A DNA stretch of 9,543 bases from Deltaproteobacteria bacterium (lineage in GTDB: Bacteria; Desulfobacterota_B; Binatia; UBA9968), in NCBI GenBank assembly GCA_016193385.1, contig JACPSF010000394.1, forward strand, positions 1-9,543, given 5' to 3'. Both the position numbers and the translations under genes were made by a program. This document shows positions 8,501-9,543 of the stretch, one piece after another. Numbering within the stretch: position 1 is the stretch's first letter; every line of letters begins with the position of its first letter. The notes under the pieces are model-generated. The model had not been told where the DNA came from. It searched no databases and saw only the letters and a list, made by a program, of their open reading frames with translations.

Positions 8501-8912
8501 CTCGCAGCGGGTCGACCATTCCGTCCTTGAGGTCTCGAAGCGTTTGCCAGAGAGCCATGCATCCCCCGGCTTTTTCCTCCAATCCCGAGTAGCCTTCACC
8601 TTCTCGTTGTCCGGTTCGGATTGACCGCTTCAGGACCTCTTCGAAGAAGAGATCGTCGCGGAGCTCCAAGGTATTTGTGCCGTAAGCGTCTTCGAAAATG
8701 CGCAGCGAGAGCTGATGAAAAGTCAAAAGATGGAGGTCCAGAAGATCGAGACCGCGCTCCCGGGCCAGAAGGAGTTTGAGGCGACGGCGCAAGGAATTGG
8801 AGGGGACCAGGATCAGCAGTGGTGAGAACGGATCGGGCTTTTTATGCTCGCGGACCTTCTCGATCAGGGCGTCTTCCAGGTAGGGGTGGAATGGTCCTAA
8901 CAAGATCTCCAT
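5589..8912 (-). CDS. addB: AddB-like nuclease/scaffold subunit with Fe-S cluster motif
   Basis: The partner subunit of AddA, 1107 residues: an inactivated helicase fold with a C-terminal RecB-type nuclease that cuts the second DNA strand. The N-terminus reads MEILLGPFHP; where Bacillus AddB has a Walker A loop, no GxGKT/S is present, so no ATP hydrolysis is expected here. Family blocks follow: LLILVPSNSLRRRL (32-45), TFHQLSLRIFEDA (64-76) and the RecC/AddB-like FILGMNEGLFPRTIRED (585-601). The nuclease shows H819 in GRLCHSIL, D929 in GRMDRID, D944 and K946 in VVDYKLK, and Q971/Y975. C785 in YAQCPFQFF with C1053, C1056 and C1062 (C-x2-C-x5-C) matches the four-cysteine Fe-S site that pins the AddB nuclease domain. 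A Lys/Arg-rich tail of about 45 residues follows the last cysteine. The start is uncertain: the ATG at 8912 begins directly on the conserved first strand but has no good Shine-Dalgarno; an in-frame TTG at 8957 would add 15 residues unlike the family. First gene of the run and coupled to addA. Confidence 0.88.
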   Translation of the reverse strand: MEILLGPFHPYLEDALIEKVREHKKPDPFSPLLILVPSNSLRRRLKLLLARERGLDLLDLHLLTFHQLSLRIFEDAYGTNTLELRDDLFFEEVLKRSIRTGQREGEGYSGLEEKAGGCMALWQTLRDLKDGMVDPLRALEAVREGCFGGEKTDGIASLFSLFHAFRSYCKERELWDYADLGVAVMGQASESEFLRHFKHVFFYGFYDLTQVQTDFFHLLARERPSTLFFPLFRTTPKHPAWEFSRRFYERHVTGLAHNEAGIRELASEPEKKPVRNPLPSLFRDQPGEGINLFPADFRCEIFTCFGARDELLTTAKEILRLNAEDGIEFREMGVVARTLEPYVGWIQEVFSEHRIPAAIFAEEPLFKYPLAKAAWLLAEQPLKDYLRSSFIDLVSSPFFDARPYCPPGAAPHADLWDYLTRRLGITSGFEEWQRLERHSIKNRVVEARENGDEGAEAFRSSTDQLRILWQIYKTIHHDLSVLPNEGSWSQYAQAWKALLRKYLGIADQNGNPPPEAERTGAAILSLLDRLSGLDAVEPNIDLRRFLETFHHWLEHSSIPVSDSDIEGVSVLDAMTARGIPFRVLFILGMNEGLFPRTIREDAFLRDRDRRVLEADLGYKVSEKVAAFDEEKLLFALLVGASRERLYCLYQRADDNGRALTPSWYLSELRQALSRADPPVRVPETPIPRPVVEKRRVQPYNRMEALPPEELAIRWELDSLDPSALLEFFSPSATLYRRGRRVMKALEEPGGDVTKFDGYLGPLSDFNDRLYRYGVSPTSLERYAQCPFQFFAVSFLGLGRLERPEEIETPEASAMGRLCHSILRSVFEKLVESGYFKGKKESMNIGAVVEQAAEETFTRYELENPPGYPLVWEVLRETLTDLLKEVVKRDLAELSSSGYRPENFETELEDTLPWEEPKNLKGLLLHGRMDRIDFQPQEQKYRVVDYKLKTGTAASAVDNNLVLAAARGQRLQPPFYVLLAKRFATGTGGRGPAASVEASFYYVAPRWKDGPLAVRTFSESAWEGNVGARLKQTLSFLVEGITKGRFVIQPGEHCRLCEVSEVCRKNHLPTRWRAEKDSVSQAHKNLKGIKLSHEQAERERPARKRTKA

Positions 8913-9017
8913 GGAAAACCAACACTTGGACCTTAACACATTAGGGGCATCGGGCAAAGATTTTTAAGTTGCAAATCCAACTCCAAAGATTTAAACAGAG
9001 GGCGGTATCCACCCCCC
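8913..9017. promoter_or_regulatory. Divergent intergenic region between addB-like gene and gamma-glutamyltransferase gene
   Basis: This 105-base gap is the only place that can hold the promoters of both divergent transcription units, and it is more AT-rich than the genes. Visible elements: TTGCAA (8969-8974, identical on both strands) and TTTAAA (8990-8995), which could be a poor -35/-10 pair with a 15-base spacer for the plus-strand gene; a dyad AGTTG-N6-CAACT (8967-8982) overlapping that TTGCAA; and a small hairpin CCAA-CAC-TTGG (8919-8929) just upstream of the addB-like ATG. No consensus sigma-70 promoter is evident on either strand. That it contains promoters is inferred from gene orientation; the individual elements are weak. 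Confidence 0.4.
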
Positions 9018-9543
9018 ATGCTTTGGGCGCGTAAAACATCGCTCTTATTTCTTCTCCTTTTATTGTTGTGGCCGGCTGCCTTGCATGCCCAAAGGGCCGG
9101 CCAGGGGATCGTCGTCTCTGACGACAAGCTCGCCACGGAGGCAGGGATGGAAATCCTCAAGGCCGGCGGCAATGCGGTCGATGCCGCGGTGGCCACGGCC
9201 TTTGCCCTGGGAGTGGTCGACCCTGCGTCCTCCGGTGTGGGAGGCGGCGGTTTTATGGTGATCTACCAGGCTCAGGAGCGGAAGGCTCATGTCTTGGACT
9301 TCCGCGAGACCGCGCCCGCGGCCGCCCATAAGGACCTCTATATGAAAGGGGGACGTGTCGTCCCCAATCTGAGCCTGACCGGCTCGCTCGCCGCGGCCGT
9401 ACCGGGGCAGATCGCAGGCCTCTCGGAGGCGCTCAAGCGCTTTGGCCGCCTTCCGCTGGCGGCGGCGATGGCTCCTGCGATCCGCTACGCCGCCGAAGGC
9501 TTCCCGCTTCGTGGCTATCTCCGCCACGCGATCGAGCGGCAGC
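9018..9543 (+). CDS. ggt: Gamma-glutamyltransferase precursor, N-terminal part (runs off the window)
   Basis: The first 175 codons of a gamma-glutamyltranspeptidase, the enzyme that cleaves the gamma-glutamyl bond of glutathione and related compounds by hydrolysis or transfer, normally in the periplasm or outside the cell. Residues 1-24 form a Sec signal peptide: basic start MLWARKTS, Leu-rich core, and an A-L-H-A cleavage site before Q25. The mature enzyme then shows the family N-terminus: ILKAGGNAVDAAVA (46-59), the glycine-rich SGVGGGGFM (72-80), and DFRETAP (94-100), whose R96 aligns with the arginine that binds the substrate carboxylate in E. coli GGT. VPGQIAGL (128-135) and APAIRYAAEGF (152-162) also match. 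The autoprocessing threonine and the small subunit lie beyond the window, so activity cannot be judged. The ATG at 9018 is the only plausible start, since it opens the signal peptide directly; the nearest purine-rich stretch (GAGGG, 8998-9002) is 15 bases away, unusually far, and six Cs precede the ATG. It is divergent from the addB-like gene with no evident functional link. Confidence 0.93.
   Translation, partial: MLWARKTSLLFLLLLLLWPAALHAQRAGQGIVVSDDKLATEAGMEILKAGGNAVDAAVATAFALGVVDPASSGVGGGGFMVIYQAQERKAHVLDFRETAPAAAHKDLYMKGGRVVPNLSLTGSLAAAVPGQIAGLSEALKRFGRLPLAAAMAPAIRYAAEGFPLRGYLRHAIERQ

Noticed and set aside
2173..8912. Reading the gene pair as RecB and RecC, or as AdnAB
   Set aside because: No recD lies next to the pair, and the partner has its own nuclease domain with C-x2-C-x5-C, which RecC lacks. 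AdnA- and AdnB-type proteins would both show helicase motor motifs or an actinobacterial arrangement not seen here.
9060..9527. A 155-codon minus-strand frame opposite ggt
   Set aside because: The plus strand here encodes clear gamma-glutamyltransferase motifs after a signal peptide; the minus-strand product resembles nothing I recognise.

Overview
The window carries five genes and looks like an ordinary bacterial chromosomal segment of moderately high GC (about 58-65% in 60-base blocks I counted by hand, except for one gene near 50%). Nothing identifies the species. A complete AddAB-type recombination nuclease, an amidohydrolase-2 family enzyme and a secreted gamma-glutamyltransferase would suit an uncultured soil or sediment lineage (Deltaproteobacteria-, NC10- or Rokubacteria-like), but this is only an impression.

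Layout. Positions 16-8912 hold four genes on the minus strand, in transcription order addB-like, addA, an NAD-dependent epimerase/dehydratase, and an amidohydrolase. The first two overlap by one base (TGATG), the third starts four bases after addA, and the fourth starts 38 bases further on. This spacing suggests a single operon. A 105-base divergent intergenic region (8913-9017) separates it from a plus-strand gamma-glutamyltransferase gene (9018 to the window edge). That gene begins with a Sec signal peptide and is cut off by the end of the window.

Function. AddA (UvrD-type helicase plus C-terminal RecB-type nuclease) and AddB (inactive-helicase scaffold plus C-terminal nuclease with a four-cysteine Fe-S cluster site) should form the heterodimer that resects double-strand breaks for RecA loading. 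AddA keeps all helicase and nuclease motifs. AddB keeps its nuclease and cysteines but has no Walker A, so AddA should be the only motor. The two downstream genes are metabolic enzymes with no evident link to repair. The epimerase gene is clearly lower in GC than its neighbours, which hints at a separate origin.

No RNA genes, insertion sequences, CRISPR arrays, tandem repeats or convincing terminators were seen. No clearly new system is visible. The points most worth a second look are the Walker-less AddB with an intact Fe-S site, the compositionally distinct epimerase coupled to addA, and the amidohydrolase of unknown substrate with an Asp-x-His metal motif.
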